From NCBI GenBank assembly GCA_016715985.1, contig JADJXD010000001.1, forward strand, positions 3,286,001-3,350,000: a stretch of 64,000 nt of DNA, given 5' to 3'. Below are positions 46,958 through 56,597 of the stretch, in pieces. The position numbers and the translations under genes are program-made. Under the pieces are notes generated by a model. It searched no databases. It was not told where the DNA came from and saw only the letters and a program-made list of their open reading frames with translations. Source of the stretch: Saprospiraceae bacterium. GTDB lineage: Bacteria > Bacteroidota > Bacteroidia > Chitinophagales > Saprospiraceae. Numbering within the stretch: position 1 is the first letter of the stretch; each line of letters begins with the position of its first letter.

Positions 46958-48459
46958 CAGTTTGTTTTTAATGAATCTATTTTCCTTTTCAATGAAGGTG
47001 ATTTACTTCCTTTCGACAATGCTTCCTTCCATTTGGCAGCAGCCTGTGTCTTATTGTTTTCAGCAAAGAAGATATCTCCTGAAATCTCAATGGCATTCAG
47101 ATTTTTTCCTTCACTAAAATCCAAAGACTTCTCTACAGCCTGATGAGCATCTGAATATTTTTTGTTTTTAAGGTGTACAACGCCTTTGGCAGCACTCGTT
47201 TTAGATAATACATTTTTATCTCCTGCTGCGATCATTTCACATTCGCTGAGATAGTCGGCTGCATTTTTAAGAAGTCCTTTTTCTGTATCTGCCACTCCTG
47301 CAAAATAATAGGCCATTGCCTGATTTGGAAACAGATCTATTGCATCAGCGGCGACTTCTTTCAGACGGCCGTACTGTTCCAATGTCTGAAGACCATACAT
47401 CCATTGCTCCCAGACCATAAAATTGCGGTCGTTGATTTCTACTGTTCTTTCATATTGTCTCACCGCTGCCGTAATCTCTCCGGCATTCATTAAAACATCA
47501 CCATAAATAGCATGTGCTTTTGCATCGGATGGATGTGTATTGACCAATTGTTCGCAGACAGTTTTCAGGCTTTCACCCAATAAAGTATCTTCGGTTTCTG
47601 CGTGTATAATTACAAACGGGAGCAACTCTTTTACTTTAGAATCAGCGGGAACAGAAGGATTCATAATAAGCGGCAACATACTTTGGACATACGTCACAGG
47701 ATTGTTTTTCGAAGCCGATTCGGATAAAAGAGCCATTGTCGCATCGGGGTCGGAAGGTTCCATCTCTATGATTTTCCGGAAGTAGGGTAGTGCTTCATTG
47801 TCCATTCCATTCGCCCGCAACATACCTGTTATGATTTTAAGATATTTTACCTTCCCCGGATATTTTGAAACCAATCGGTTGACTTCCGCGATGGCATCTT
47901 TAACATTTCCTGACATATCCAGAATTTCTGCTTTACGGAATACAACCGCTTCAGAAAAACCATCATTAATTTCAAGTTCTGTCATTGCCTGTAAAGCAGC
48001 CTGATAATCTCCTTTCTGAATGTTCAGATCTGCAATTTTATGATAGTATTCAGTGTTTTTAGGGCTGAGTACACTTAAAGATTTGTACGTATTGATAGCT
48101 TCATCTGTTTTGCCGTATTCAGTCATCAGTTTGGCATAAAATATTTTGTACCAGTCGTTTTTTGAATCAAGTTTTAAGGTTTGAATAGCATATTCTTCTG
48201 CCTGGGCAATGTCGCCTTTTGCTGCATGGATTTTAGCAATTTCAAATGTAATGGATGCGTTATCTCTGTTTTCTTTCCGCAGGGTATCCAGCATTTTGAG
48301 TGCAAGATCTGTTTTGCCGGATAACAACTGAAATTTAGCAGCCATGAAACGATCTTCGACCTTTATCTCCTTTTCTGTCTTGCGATTATCCACCTGTCCG
48401 GATAAAAATATGCTGACAGATGAAAGAAAAAATATAATTAATTTTAATTTAAACATCAT
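46957..48459 (-). CDS. TPR-repeat protein, exported
   Basis: The protein has 500 residues. The N-terminus is a signal peptide (MMFKLKLIIFFLSSVSIFLS, then GQ). The rest is tetratricopeptide repeats, for example residues about 40-70 (AAKFQLLSGKTDLALKMLDT), 110-145 (AKLMTEYGKTDEAINTYKSL) and 320-350 (YGDVLMNAGEITAAVRQYER). TPR arrays mediate protein-protein contacts. It is the first gene of the TPR-DUF4292-EnvC triad conserved in Bacteroidota, so it likely works with those two in the periplasm. No catalytic domain is visible. Confidence 0.85.
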   Translation of the reverse strand: MMFKLKLIIFFLSSVSIFLSGQVDNRKTEKEIKVEDRFMAAKFQLLSGKTDLALKMLDTLRKENRDNASITFEIAKIHAAKGDIAQAEEYAIQTLKLDSKNDWYKIFYAKLMTEYGKTDEAINTYKSLSVLSPKNTEYYHKIADLNIQKGDYQAALQAMTELEINDGFSEAVVFRKAEILDMSGNVKDAIAEVNRLVSKYPGKVKYLKIITGMLRANGMDNEALPYFRKIIEMEPSDPDATMALLSESASKNNPVTYVQSMLPLIMNPSVPADSKVKELLPFVIIHAETEDTLLGESLKTVCEQLVNTHPSDAKAHAIYGDVLMNAGEITAAVRQYERTVEINDRNFMVWEQWMYGLQTLEQYGRLKEVAADAIDLFPNQAMAYYFAGVADTEKGLLKNAADYLSECEMIAAGDKNVLSKTSAAKGVVHLKNKKYSDAHQAVEKSLDFSEGKNLNAIEISGDIFFAENNKTQAAAKWKEALSKGSKSPSLKRKIDSLKTN

Positions 48460-48511
48460 AAATCTTTAGTTCACACAAATAGACGAATTATAAACCAAAT
48501 TGTTTCGGTTT

Positions 48512-49912
48512 TTATTTTCCTACCATAATTTTCTTTACAGCAATCTGAACATCTTTTTGATAAACACAAACCAAATAAATTCCGGAAGGCAAACTGCTGA
48601 TATCCGCCTGTTTGCCATTCATAATGTGCTCAGAACGAATTGTTTTACCCATCAAATCAGTTATCATCCATCTCAGATTTTCAATATTTTCTTCAGAAAC
48701 GAATTCCACAATAGGATAATTATATTTGATGAGCTCATTACTTATCGGGGAAGGAGAGGTGGTTGATGAAGTTTTTTTTTCAAAAAGCCACTTATAAGCA
48801 GCCGGAAACTCACGTGCCCAGTATCTTTCAGTATGTGTCCCATCGGGATGTGCCAAAGCCTTTATGCGATCATCATCCGAACCACTGCTTTTCAGGGCTG
48901 TAACCATTTTTTGCATATCTCCTGTCTGATTGCCGGATTCCTGGTTTCCTGCTATCATATAAAAGTATGTTTCATTGTTCGTTCCGGTGGTATTGACATG
49001 TTCATAGCTCTTTGGCGAAAACCAAAATGCCGAAGAAAAAGCACCTACTCTGCCAAATACCTGCGGATATTGTACACCGCCATATACTGAAATCAATCCT
49101 CCCATCGAGCTTCCCAGGACACCTGTTTGATCTGCTTCCGGAAATGTTCTGTATGTTGAATCAATATGTGGTTTAAGTGTTTCTACTATAAATCGTACAT
49201 ATTCATCTCCCTGTCCACCACCGTATTGTGAATTGACCCAGGGACTGTATTCGTTCAGTCGTTGCCCGTGGCCGTTTTCAATACCAACGACAATACAACC
49301 ATGATCACCTTTCAGAAAGAGACTGTCCAGGCTTTCGTCCACCCGCCACTCTCCGGCAAAAGCTGTTTTATTGTCAAATAGATTCTGCCCGTCATGCATA
49401 TACAGCACCGGATAATTTTTGGCAGAAGTCTCGTAATCCGGTGGCAGATAAAGCCAGATTTTGCGGTTTCTGTTGAGCTGCGGCATCCAGAAGCTATTGG
49501 ACAAAATGCTGACTTGTGGACTTGCTGTCGATCCGGATCCCGGATTACCCAGGTCTTCCCATCCTGCGATAGTGAGGTTTTCAGTTTTTTCCTGTCCGTT
49601 GTATACGACGGCTCTGTTGGGGATAAAAGTCCCTTGTACTGTTCCTTCCACTTTGTCCCAGCTTCCTCTTGTAAATTTAAAATTAATGGTGCCGTTTGCA
49701 GGAGTCAGAGTGATCGTATAAACCCCTGTGGTATCTTTCTGAAGGATATGCGCATTACTGCCCGGATTCCAGTTATTGATATTGCCCGCCAGATAAATCT
49801 TGTCACCGGATGGTGTATTTTCAGGAATCATGGTGACCCTGATATGAAGCTGAGCATGTAATACACTTGCTGATAAAAATATAAAAAAACTAATTATTTT
49901 AAATATTGACAT
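48512..49912 (-). CDS. Secreted esterase with starch-binding-like N-terminus and T9SS signal
   Basis: The protein has 466 residues. The signal peptide covers about residues 1-20 (ends LHAQ). Residues about 22-120 resemble a CBM20-type carbohydrate-binding fold (KIYLAGNINNWNPGSNAHIL, FKFTRGSWDKVEG). Residues about 145-385 form a D-like esterase/alpha-beta hydrolase domain (RKIWLYLPPDYETSAKNYPV, YMHDGQNLFD) with the nucleophile elbow GSSMGG near residue 267 and a probable catalytic His in HPDGTHTERYW near 360. The last 70 residues are a T9SS type A-like sorting domain (LRWMITDLMGKTIRSEHIMN, LPSGIYLVCVY). It is predicted to act outside the cell on an ester-bearing polysaccharide or siderophore; the substrate cannot be told. 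It lies 13 bp downstream of fbp. Confidence 0.85.
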   Translation of the reverse strand: MSIFKIISFFIFLSASVLHAQLHIRVTMIPENTPSGDKIYLAGNINNWNPGSNAHILQKDTTGVYTITLTPANGTINFKFTRGSWDKVEGTVQGTFIPNRAVVYNGQEKTENLTIAGWEDLGNPGSGSTASPQVSILSNSFWMPQLNRNRKIWLYLPPDYETSAKNYPVLYMHDGQNLFDNKTAFAGEWRVDESLDSLFLKGDHGCIVVGIENGHGQRLNEYSPWVNSQYGGGQGDEYVRFIVETLKPHIDSTYRTFPEADQTGVLGSSMGGLISVYGGVQYPQVFGRVGAFSSAFWFSPKSYEHVNTTGTNNETYFYMIAGNQESGNQTGDMQKMVTALKSSGSDDDRIKALAHPDGTHTERYWAREFPAAYKWLFEKKTSSTTSPSPISNELIKYNYPIVEFVSEENIENLRWMITDLMGKTIRSEHIMNGKQADISSLPSGIYLVCVYQKDVQIAVKKIMVGK

Positions 49913-49925
49913 ATCTCTTTAAATT

Positions 49926-50933
49926 TCAATTTCCGACTGCGCCATATCTTTCTACAAACTCTTTCATTTCCTGCACCATTTTGGAAGATCCCATGACAAT
50001 GGACGATGTCTGATGAAGTGATTTGAGATCTATGTCGAGGATACGATCCAGCTTGCATGTGAGTGCTGCACCTCCTGCCTGCTCGACAATGTACGACATA
50101 GGGTAACATTCATACAGCAGTCTTAGTTTTCCTTTCGGATATTTTCGGGTATTGGGATATAAAAATATTCCGCCCTGAAACATAATTCTATGAATATCAG
50201 AGACCATGCTTCCGATATAGCGCAATCTCAGATTGAGGTCTGAACAATGGTCGATATACCGTCGCATTTCCAGGTCAAATTTGAGGTAATATCCCTGATT
50301 GACAGAATAATAATTTCCGGAAACCGGCATCTTAATATTCCGGTGAGAAAGACAAAATTCGCCGATACTGGGATCCAACGTAAAACCGTTCACTCCGTCT
50401 CCTGTGGAATAAACCAGTAAAGTGGACGTACCATAAAGCACATAACCCGCAGCTAACAACTCTGTCCCTTTCTGTAGGAAATCTTCCATTGTGACGGGTC
50501 CATCTGAGGGGCTCACTCTTTTATATATTCCGAAGATGGTTCCTACAGAAACATTTACATCAATATTGGATGATCCATCCAGCGGGTCCATGACGACTAT
50601 GTACTGTGGGTTTTTGTTTTTGGCTGATTCAACCGGTATAAATTCCTGATTTTCTTCAGATGCGATACCACATACTTCTCCGCTCATAGAGAGGGTTTCG
50701 ATAAATTTATCATTTGCAAATACATCTAATTTCTGAACATCATCTCCTGTGCTGTTGGTACTGCCATCTACACCAAGAATATTTACAAGGCCGGCTTTGT
50801 TGACTTCTCTGTTGACAATTTTGGCGGCTATGCCTATGTTTCTTAGTAAGCGGGTGAAACTACCTGTGGTGTCTCCTATACTTACCTGAGTCTTAATGAT
50901 AAATTCGTCAAGGGTTACAATTCTGTCAGTCAT
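49926..50933 (-). CDS. fbp: Fructose-1,6-bisphosphatase class I
   Basis: 335 residues, the normal length. It hydrolyses fructose 1,6-bisphosphate to fructose 6-phosphate in gluconeogenesis, in the cytoplasm with Mg2+. The metal and phosphate site DPLDGSSNID is at residues about 115-124. Other family blocks are SEENQEFIPV, TLDPSIGEFCLSHRNIKMP, LRYIGSMVSDIHRIMFQGGI, KGKLRLLYECYPMSYIVEQA and SSKMVQEMKEF. It is the first gene of a closely spaced minus-strand run that continues into the esterase and the envelope triad. This combination with a housekeeping sugar phosphatase is probably local to the lineage. Confidence 0.95.
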   Translation of the reverse strand: MTDRIVTLDEFIIKTQVSIGDTTGSFTRLLRNIGIAAKIVNREVNKAGLVNILGVDGSTNSTGDDVQKLDVFANDKFIETLSMSGEVCGIASEENQEFIPVESAKNKNPQYIVVMDPLDGSSNIDVNVSVGTIFGIYKRVSPSDGPVTMEDFLQKGTELLAAGYVLYGTSTLLVYSTGDGVNGFTLDPSIGEFCLSHRNIKMPVSGNYYSVNQGYYLKFDLEMRRYIDHCSDLNLRLRYIGSMVSDIHRIMFQGGIFLYPNTRKYPKGKLRLLYECYPMSYIVEQAGGAALTCKLDRILDIDLKSLHQTSSIVMGSSKMVQEMKEFVERYGAVGN

Positions 50934-51145
50934 AATATTTACATTTGATTAGGTGACGTAAATATAATTCTTTTGTCAAAATACTGTGTTTGCTTACTGA
51001 TTTTTATTGTTTAACAGTGTTGTATTTATTTTGTATGTCAAAAAGACTGTATTTCAAACAAAATTAATGGTAAAAAATTATATAGGGAATTATATATTTT
51101 GTGTACATTTAAGCTTTAAATTTTTAATAACAAAACCAACCACTA
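50934..51145. other. Divergent promoter region between fbp and the OmpA-family gene
   Basis: 212 AT-rich bases with no reading frame. Both flanking genes point away, so promoters for each must be inside. TATATTTTG near 51096-51104 is one base off the TAnnTTTG spacing; I do not assign boxes. Confidence 0.45.
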
Positions 51146-51970
51146 ATGAGAGCATTATTAATAGCATTAATTATTTTGCTGCAATGCCTTCTCGGGTATT
51201 TTTATTATCGGGATCACGGACGTTGCTGTGGTGCTGACAACGGTGAAAATACCGTTGCGCCACCCGCAGATACTGGAAACATTTCTGATGTGACGACTAA
51301 AACGGGACCTATTTTGTTCAACTGGGCAAAATATGATCCTGTCCTTGGTGATGGATGGCCCGGGATGAGAGATAGCATACTAAACGCTACCGGCCAAAAC
51401 CAAAAACTGGAAATAACAGGCTGGTACAGTGCTAATGAAGCGAAACCCACTGATTTTGAAAATGCGGGTATTGCCAGAGCAGCACAAATTCGAAAACTAT
51501 TTTCGGATCTCCCAGATGACCGGATTGCACTCACTTCCAGACTTGTCGATGATAGTCAGTTAAGCAGAGATTACCTCTTTGAAGCTGCATCTTTTGCCGG
51601 CAGAATTGTAACTGAAAATGTAAAAGAAGTAGAAGACAAAACTCTGATTTATTTTCCTCCTAATTCCACCAACAAACTGAATCCGGCAGATGTAAATTCC
51701 TATCTGGATGATGTCGCAAAACGGGTAATTCAGAATGGCGAAAAAATAAGACTCGTCGGACATACGGATAATGTTGGTCCGGCTAAGGATAATCTGGCAC
51801 TTGGCCAACGAAGAGCAGAAGTCATTAAAAATTATTTGGTCACTAAAGGAGTTAAGGATTCTTCAATCATCGTAGAATCCAAAGGCGAGTCTGCGCCGAT
51901 CGCAGATAATGACTCTACTGAAGGAAAGGCTAAAAACAGAAGAACAGAATTGTATATTATTAAACAATAA
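51146..51970 (+). CDS. OmpA-family protein
   Basis: The protein has 274 residues. A hydrophobic N-terminal segment (MRALLIALIILLQCLLGYFY) acts as signal or anchor. A first, less conserved OmpA-like copy (LFNWAKYDPVLGDGWPGMRD; residues about 60-140) precedes a canonical OmpA C-terminal domain (about 165-274) with IYFPPNSTNKL, IRLVGHTDNVGPAKDNLALG, QRRAEVIKNYL and NRRTELYII, the residues that bind the peptidoglycan diaminopimelate. It should link a membrane to the cell wall. It is followed after 22 bp by the helix-hairpin-helix membrane protein, so the two form an operon. Confidence 0.85.
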   Translation: MRALLIALIILLQCLLGYFYYRDHGRCCGADNGENTVAPPADTGNISDVTTKTGPILFNWAKYDPVLGDGWPGMRDSILNATGQNQKLEITGWYSANEAKPTDFENAGIARAAQIRKLFSDLPDDRIALTSRLVDDSQLSRDYLFEAASFAGRIVTENVKEVEDKTLIYFPPNSTNKLNPADVNSYLDDVAKRVIQNGEKIRLVGHTDNVGPAKDNLALGQRRAEVIKNYLVTKGVKDSSIIVESKGESAPIADNDSTEGKAKNRRTELYIIKQ

Positions 51971-51992
51971 ACCACTTTAAAAATTAAATATC

Positions 51993-52928
51993 ATGATTGT
52001 ATTATTAGATTTCTGCAGTATGCCCTGGTGGCTTCCATGGTTATTACCTTTCCTCCTGGGACTTGCGCTGGGATGGTTGTTATGGTCAAAATATAAACAA
52101 TTGTCAGAGGAACTGACAGCAAAGATCAGTCAACTGGAAGCAAGAATTCTCGGACTGGAAGAAGATATCAACGCCTGCAAAAAAGCACGATCAGAGGCCG
52201 ATGGAAATGTTGCATTGCTGCGTGGCAGAATACGTGAACTGGAAGCATCCGGCGGATCCGGAAAATCCGGAGCCATAGCTCTATCTGCTGCACCCGCAGG
52301 GGGTACATCTTCAGCAGACAGATATTTTGCTGCTATCGGTACTGAAAATCTCCAGATAATAGAAGGAATCGGACCCAAAATGGAATCTGTACTTATTGAA
52401 AACGGCATCCGCGACTTTGCAACGCTCGCTTCAAAATCCCCTGTAGAATTACGAACCATACTCAATCAGTATGGAGAAAAATATAATATTATTGATCCTA
52501 CTACTTGGCCGCAACAGGCTGATATGGCGCATCGCCGAGAGTGGTCCGGATTGATCGAATTGCAAAAAGCATTAGACACCGGCAGAAGTGATACCGTTGC
52601 AGGAGAAACGGACTCTAAACTTGAAAAATTTCTGATCAAAGCCAAAGTTTTACGCAGATGGAGACAGGATGATCTCAAAGCGGTAGAAGGTATCGGCCCT
52701 AAGATTGAAGAGTTGTTGAACAATGCCGGAATAAACACCTGGCGATCTCTTTCTGAAACATCAATAGATCGTATTCAGGCAGTACTGACAGCAGCCGGTC
52801 CGAGATATTCATTAGCGGACCCGGGAACTTGGCCAAAACAGGCAGCTTTAGCCGCAGATGGAAAATGGGATGAACTCTCTGCATACCAGGATTATCTGCA
52901 AGGCGGTAAGGATATTGCACATATCTGA
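51993..52928 (+). CDS. Membrane-anchored protein with coiled coil and two helix-hairpin-helix domains
   Basis: The protein has 311 residues. One transmembrane helix near residues 10-30 (MPWWLPWLLPFLLGLALGWL) is followed by a coiled coil (about 35-85: LSEELTAKISQLEARILGLE). Two copies of a helix-hairpin-helix module follow: LQIIEGIGPKMESVLIENGI (about 125) and LKAVEGIGPKIEELLNNAGI (about 228), each continuing into a TWPxQAxMA..REW/KWDEL segment. The EGIGPK hairpin is the classical HhH element, also seen in the DUF4332 group. Although HhH often binds DNA, copies next to OmpA-like genes in Bacteroidota are membrane-associated; a scaffold role is an open alternative. It is the second gene of the OmpA operon. 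Confidence 0.75.
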   Translation: MIVLLDFCSMPWWLPWLLPFLLGLALGWLLWSKYKQLSEELTAKISQLEARILGLEEDINACKKARSEADGNVALLRGRIRELEASGGSGKSGAIALSAAPAGGTSSADRYFAAIGTENLQIIEGIGPKMESVLIENGIRDFATLASKSPVELRTILNQYGEKYNIIDPTTWPQQADMAHRREWSGLIELQKALDTGRSDTVAGETDSKLEKFLIKAKVLRRWRQDDLKAVEGIGPKIEELLNNAGINTWRSLSETSIDRIQAVLTAAGPRYSLADPGTWPKQAALAADGKWDELSAYQDYLQGGKDIAHI

Positions 52929-52966
52929 TAACTGGATTTTTTTAAATACAAGTTTCAACGAATTAT

Positions 52967-53009
52967 AAAATGGACTTCCCGGAATTGAAAAATTTCGGGA
53001 AGTCCATTT
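52967..53009. terminator. Strong hairpin terminating the OmpA/HhH operon, possibly bidirectional
   Basis: AAATGGACTTCCCG (52968-52981) pairs perfectly with CGGGAAGTCCATTT (52996-53009); extra A/T pairs extend toward the loop. It lies 40 bases after the stop. The plus-strand tail is only TTTCTG, while the minus side has A4 before the stem. Confidence 0.7.
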
Positions 53010-53041
53010 CTGTTATTCTCCCGACCATCTCAGTTTTGCCC

Positions 53042-53088
53042 CTGCTGGCGCAAGTTTCAGTCTGTTTCAAGCCTGATAAATCCAACTT
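53042..53088 (+). repeat. 47-bp dispersed repeat, copy 2
   Basis: Matches 30696-30742 with one mismatch. It lies just after the OmpA/HhH operon hairpin; copy 1 lies near the minus-strand terminator at 30803. Both begin CTGCTGGCGCAAGTTTCAG. Confidence 0.8.
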
Positions 53089-53416
53089 TTGCTATATGCC
53101 CTCCGATCGTCGCAGTTTGCAACTGAGATGTATTATGATGTCGGGTCACTATACTTCAGTCAAGGGATGTAAAAACATTAACGGGCCGTAAGTATTACAG
53201 GCTGACTAAATGAATATTTATACAATAGAATAAATTCGATTAGCCCGGAATTTATTCCTTCAATCGTTGTAGTTTGAAATACATATTTTATTTTCTACGC
53301 AGGATAAGCGTAGGTTTTTGGCTTATCAAATATTTAGTTTCTAAGAAAACAAGCACTTAGCGACAGTCAAACGCTTTCTATATTAAAGCCATTGTAGCAT
53401 GATACATAATCACAGA
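53089..53416. other. Intergenic region, no gene
   Basis: About 330 bases downstream of both flanking genes, which converge here. No reading frame, RNA gene or clear terminator for the minus-strand kinase was seen. A short hairpin around TACGCAGGATAAGCGTAGG (about 53297-53315) is the only structure noticed. Confidence 0.45.
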
Positions 53417-56350
53417 TTACAACTTTTGGTAACAGTTTTCACTTTGCATCTTTTCTCTCCATTGTAATGGGGTAACACCCACTTCCTGTTTAAATATACG
53501 GCTAAAATAGCCCGGATCCTGAAATCCAACTTGAGTCGCAATCAAATTGATTGACAATTCTTTATTTCTGAGCAATGACTTACTTATATTTATTCGCCTG
53601 TCTCTTATAAATTTGACAGGAGAAAGTCCGGTAAGAGCAGTAATTTTCCTATGCAATTGTGAATGACTCATATTCATTTCCTTACATAGTGATTCTACTG
53701 TGAATTCAGAATCCTGAACATTATACTCCACTACTGACTTAAGTTTTTGTAAAAATTGTTTATCCAAAGAATCTTCTTCGTCATAATCCCTCTCCCTTTC
53801 ATCTGCATTTAAAATGGATAAATAATATTCCTGGAGTTTAATTCTTAAGTGAAGTGAATTTTTAATCCGCACCAACAATTCACTTTTATTAAATGGTTTC
53901 ATAATGTAGTCATCCGCCCCGTTTTCCAATCCTTCTAATTTGCTCTCAAGGTCAGACTTTGCGGTAAGCATTATGACTGGGATATGACTGGTTTTAATAT
54001 TGGTTTTTAACGTTCTGCATACTTCAAATCCATCTTTATGAGGCATCATCACATCTGTAATTATTAAGTCCGGAATATTTTGGAGAGCAATCTCTATACC
54101 TTCCAAACCATCTTTTCCTACAAGAAAATTATAGTCTTTTTGAATCAGGGAAGCAATGTATGCAACTACATCAGAATTATCTTCGATTAAAAGTATGGTT
54201 TGCTTGGATGCTGTGAATTTCAAATCGACTTTATCCGGTTCTGTATTTATATTTTCTATTGGTACAACATTCACCTTTGATTGTGTAGAGGGAGTATCGA
54301 AATAAGCTTGCTGAGCAAATGACTTGAATTTTGGAGCCACTTTACTAATCGGTAGAATTAAAGTAAACTCAGTTCCTTCATCTACTTTGCTTGTTACATT
54401 AATTTCTCCCTGCATTAGTTTTACCAATTCTTTCACTAATGCTAAGCCAATGCCTGACCCTTCACCAAATCTGATACTTGAGTCATCCACCTGATAAAAT
54501 CGATCAAAGATAAATGGTAAAACAGCCTCATCAATACCTATACCTGTATCTTTAATCTTAATTTGAACTTTTTGAGTATTTTTTATCCCTTCATTACTTT
54601 CAACCTCTCTGATCAGTACATATATATGCCCATTTTCAGGTGTAAATTTTACTGCATTAGATAATAAATTATTAATGACCTGCTGTATTTTTACATCATC
54701 AAAATCCATCATTAATTTGTCTTGCTCGCTGTGGAAATGCAATTTCAATTTTTTGCTTTCTGCAAAAGATTGCGTGTTTGTAATTAAGTATTTGAGGTAA
54801 GAAATAAAGTCTCCCTGATGATAATTCATTTCAATTTTTCCACTTTCTAACTTGCTAAGATCCAGCATCTGATTTACCAGCAGCAATAACCTGCCGGAGT
54901 TTCTTTTTATCATAATTATTCCCTCAGAAAACCACTCCTTTGGATTTTCTTTCATTTGATCAGCCATACCGGTGATGACGGTCAATGGCGTTCTGAATTC
55001 ATGGGTGATGTTGGTATAAAGCTTTGTTTTAAAATCGTTAAGCTCTTTTAATTTTAGGTTTGTCTTATTTTTTGATTGAACAATTTTATAAGCAAGTATT
55101 AGCATACAAACGAGAACGATAATTAACGCCAAGCTGATCCATCTAATCATCTTATGCTTTTCAAGCAGCTCATTTTGCGAAGCGATAACAACTTCTTTTT
55201 TTTCATTCTCATATTTAGCTTCCAAGGTTTGCATTTTCAACTTTGACTCATGGACTCTTTTATCATTTTCTTTTTTAGCGTTTATCATATGATAATAATA
55301 GGCTGAATCCCATTGATTTAAATTTTTATAGGTAGTTATAAGATTTTCATAGTTATAATATAAGTAAGGATTAATAGATACTGCCGGGTGATTTATATTT
55401 TGGAGGAGCAATTCCTTGGCTTTTATATATTTTTTTTGTTGCAACATGATATCAGCTCTTAGAAAATCAAGTTGATGCTTATGAATGTAATTATTACTTT
55501 TTTGAATAAATACATCCAAAGTTTCAATATCTTCCATGGCTTTATCAAATCTTCTTAGCCTGATATTTACATTAATCCTGGTGAATAGGGCATAAGTAGC
55601 ATAATGAGAAAGAGAATCCTGGTTTCCTACACTTAATAAAGTGATGGCTTTATTGATATAATCCTGAGCAACATTTAGTGAATCAATTTGATAAGCAGCA
55701 AGATGAGCATATACATATCCAATTTCCTTTTCCTTTTTTAAAGATTTATAAAGATCTAAAGATTTTTGAGCAAATTCCAACGCTTTTTCACGTTCATTAA
55801 AATTGAATTTGTTTTCAGAAATAATAAGATAGGATCGTGCAATTCCTTTTTTATCATTTTGTTTTTCACAAATTTCAAGCGCTTTGTATATATGCATCAG
55901 TGATTTTTCAGCGGCGACATTAATAGAATACATATTGCCAAGTCTAAAATGCATTTCTAACTGCCGTGACAAATTTTTCGAATCAATAAAATCTTGTAAT
56001 GCTAATTCTGTAACATGTTCTGCGCTATCTTTTTTACTCAAATTCCTGTACACCAATCCTTTTTGGGCATACAACTCGCCACGCCAATTTAATAAATTAT
56101 TTTGAGTCGCTTCTTCTATACAATAATCGAGATAGTTAAGTGGTAAGTGACTATAGAATGGGTCTATTGATTCGACGCCCTCTAAAACAAATTTAAATAG
56201 AACTGTATCTGCAGCCCCTGACTGAAGTATCGTCTCATACTGGTTTTTAAATATTTCAACATCCCCTTTGCTGTATTGAGCAAAAGATTTTTTCCCCGGA
56301 TTGCAAAGACATATAGTTATTAAAAATGCTTTTAAATATTTCGCCTTCAT
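53417..56350 (-). CDS. Hybrid two-component system protein (TPR, histidine kinase, receiver, AraC regulator)
   Basis: The protein has 977 residues from the ATG at 56350, chosen because it gives a signal peptide (MKAKYLKAFLITICLCNPGK ... FAQ). Periplasmic TPR-like helices fill residues about 40-380. A transmembrane helix lies near 400-424 (WISLALIIVLVCMLILAYKI). HisKA has the phospho-acceptor His in ITHEFRTPL (about 448). HATPase has NLLSNAVKF, DTGIGI and GSGIGLALVKELV (about 560-660). The receiver (about 715-835) has the phospho-acceptor Asp in LIITDVMMPHKDGF. The C-terminal AraC-type HTH (about 880-975) has MSHSQLHRKITALTGLSPVK and GFQDPGYFSRIFKQEVG. It senses a signal across the inner membrane and binds DNA itself. 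It is divergent from the LytTR gene across 298 bp; targets are not shown. Confidence 0.92.
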   Translation of the reverse strand: MKAKYLKAFLITICLCNPGKKSFAQYSKGDVEIFKNQYETILQSGAADTVLFKFVLEGVESIDPFYSHLPLNYLDYCIEEATQNNLLNWRGELYAQKGLVYRNLSKKDSAEHVTELALQDFIDSKNLSRQLEMHFRLGNMYSINVAAEKSLMHIYKALEICEKQNDKKGIARSYLIISENKFNFNEREKALEFAQKSLDLYKSLKKEKEIGYVYAHLAAYQIDSLNVAQDYINKAITLLSVGNQDSLSHYATYALFTRINVNIRLRRFDKAMEDIETLDVFIQKSNNYIHKHQLDFLRADIMLQQKKYIKAKELLLQNINHPAVSINPYLYYNYENLITTYKNLNQWDSAYYYHMINAKKENDKRVHESKLKMQTLEAKYENEKKEVVIASQNELLEKHKMIRWISLALIIVLVCMLILAYKIVQSKNKTNLKLKELNDFKTKLYTNITHEFRTPLTVITGMADQMKENPKEWFSEGIIMIKRNSGRLLLLVNQMLDLSKLESGKIEMNYHQGDFISYLKYLITNTQSFAESKKLKLHFHSEQDKLMMDFDDVKIQQVINNLLSNAVKFTPENGHIYVLIREVESNEGIKNTQKVQIKIKDTGIGIDEAVLPFIFDRFYQVDDSSIRFGEGSGIGLALVKELVKLMQGEINVTSKVDEGTEFTLILPISKVAPKFKSFAQQAYFDTPSTQSKVNVVPIENINTEPDKVDLKFTASKQTILLIEDNSDVVAYIASLIQKDYNFLVGKDGLEGIEIALQNIPDLIITDVMMPHKDGFEVCRTLKTNIKTSHIPVIMLTAKSDLESKLEGLENGADDYIMKPFNKSELLVRIKNSLHLRIKLQEYYLSILNADERERDYDEEDSLDKQFLQKLKSVVEYNVQDSEFTVESLCKEMNMSHSQLHRKITALTGLSPVKFIRDRRINISKSLLRNKELSINLIATQVGFQDPGYFSRIFKQEVGVTPLQWREKMQSENCYQKL

Positions 56351-56597
56351 TAATCGTGAATGACTTTCAAAAATTGTATCAAGTACCAATTCTTTTGTTT
56401 AACTAAGATTATTTAGATTATATGCTTTAAGGTAAAATTATAAAATTAATTTGGAGGGAGATTAATTTACCCGTCTAAATTCTTCAGATTTAAAGTTTTG
56501 GTCATTTTGTCCCATAGATTGACAGAATTATCCTATCGAAAAATGCATTTTTGGCTAAATTGGTTTATTTGTCCTACAATTGAATTTTACTTCTGGA

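Noticed and set aside
45200..49861. Plus-strand open frames across the fbp-EnvC operon
   Set aside because: All are shadows of well-supported minus-strand genes.
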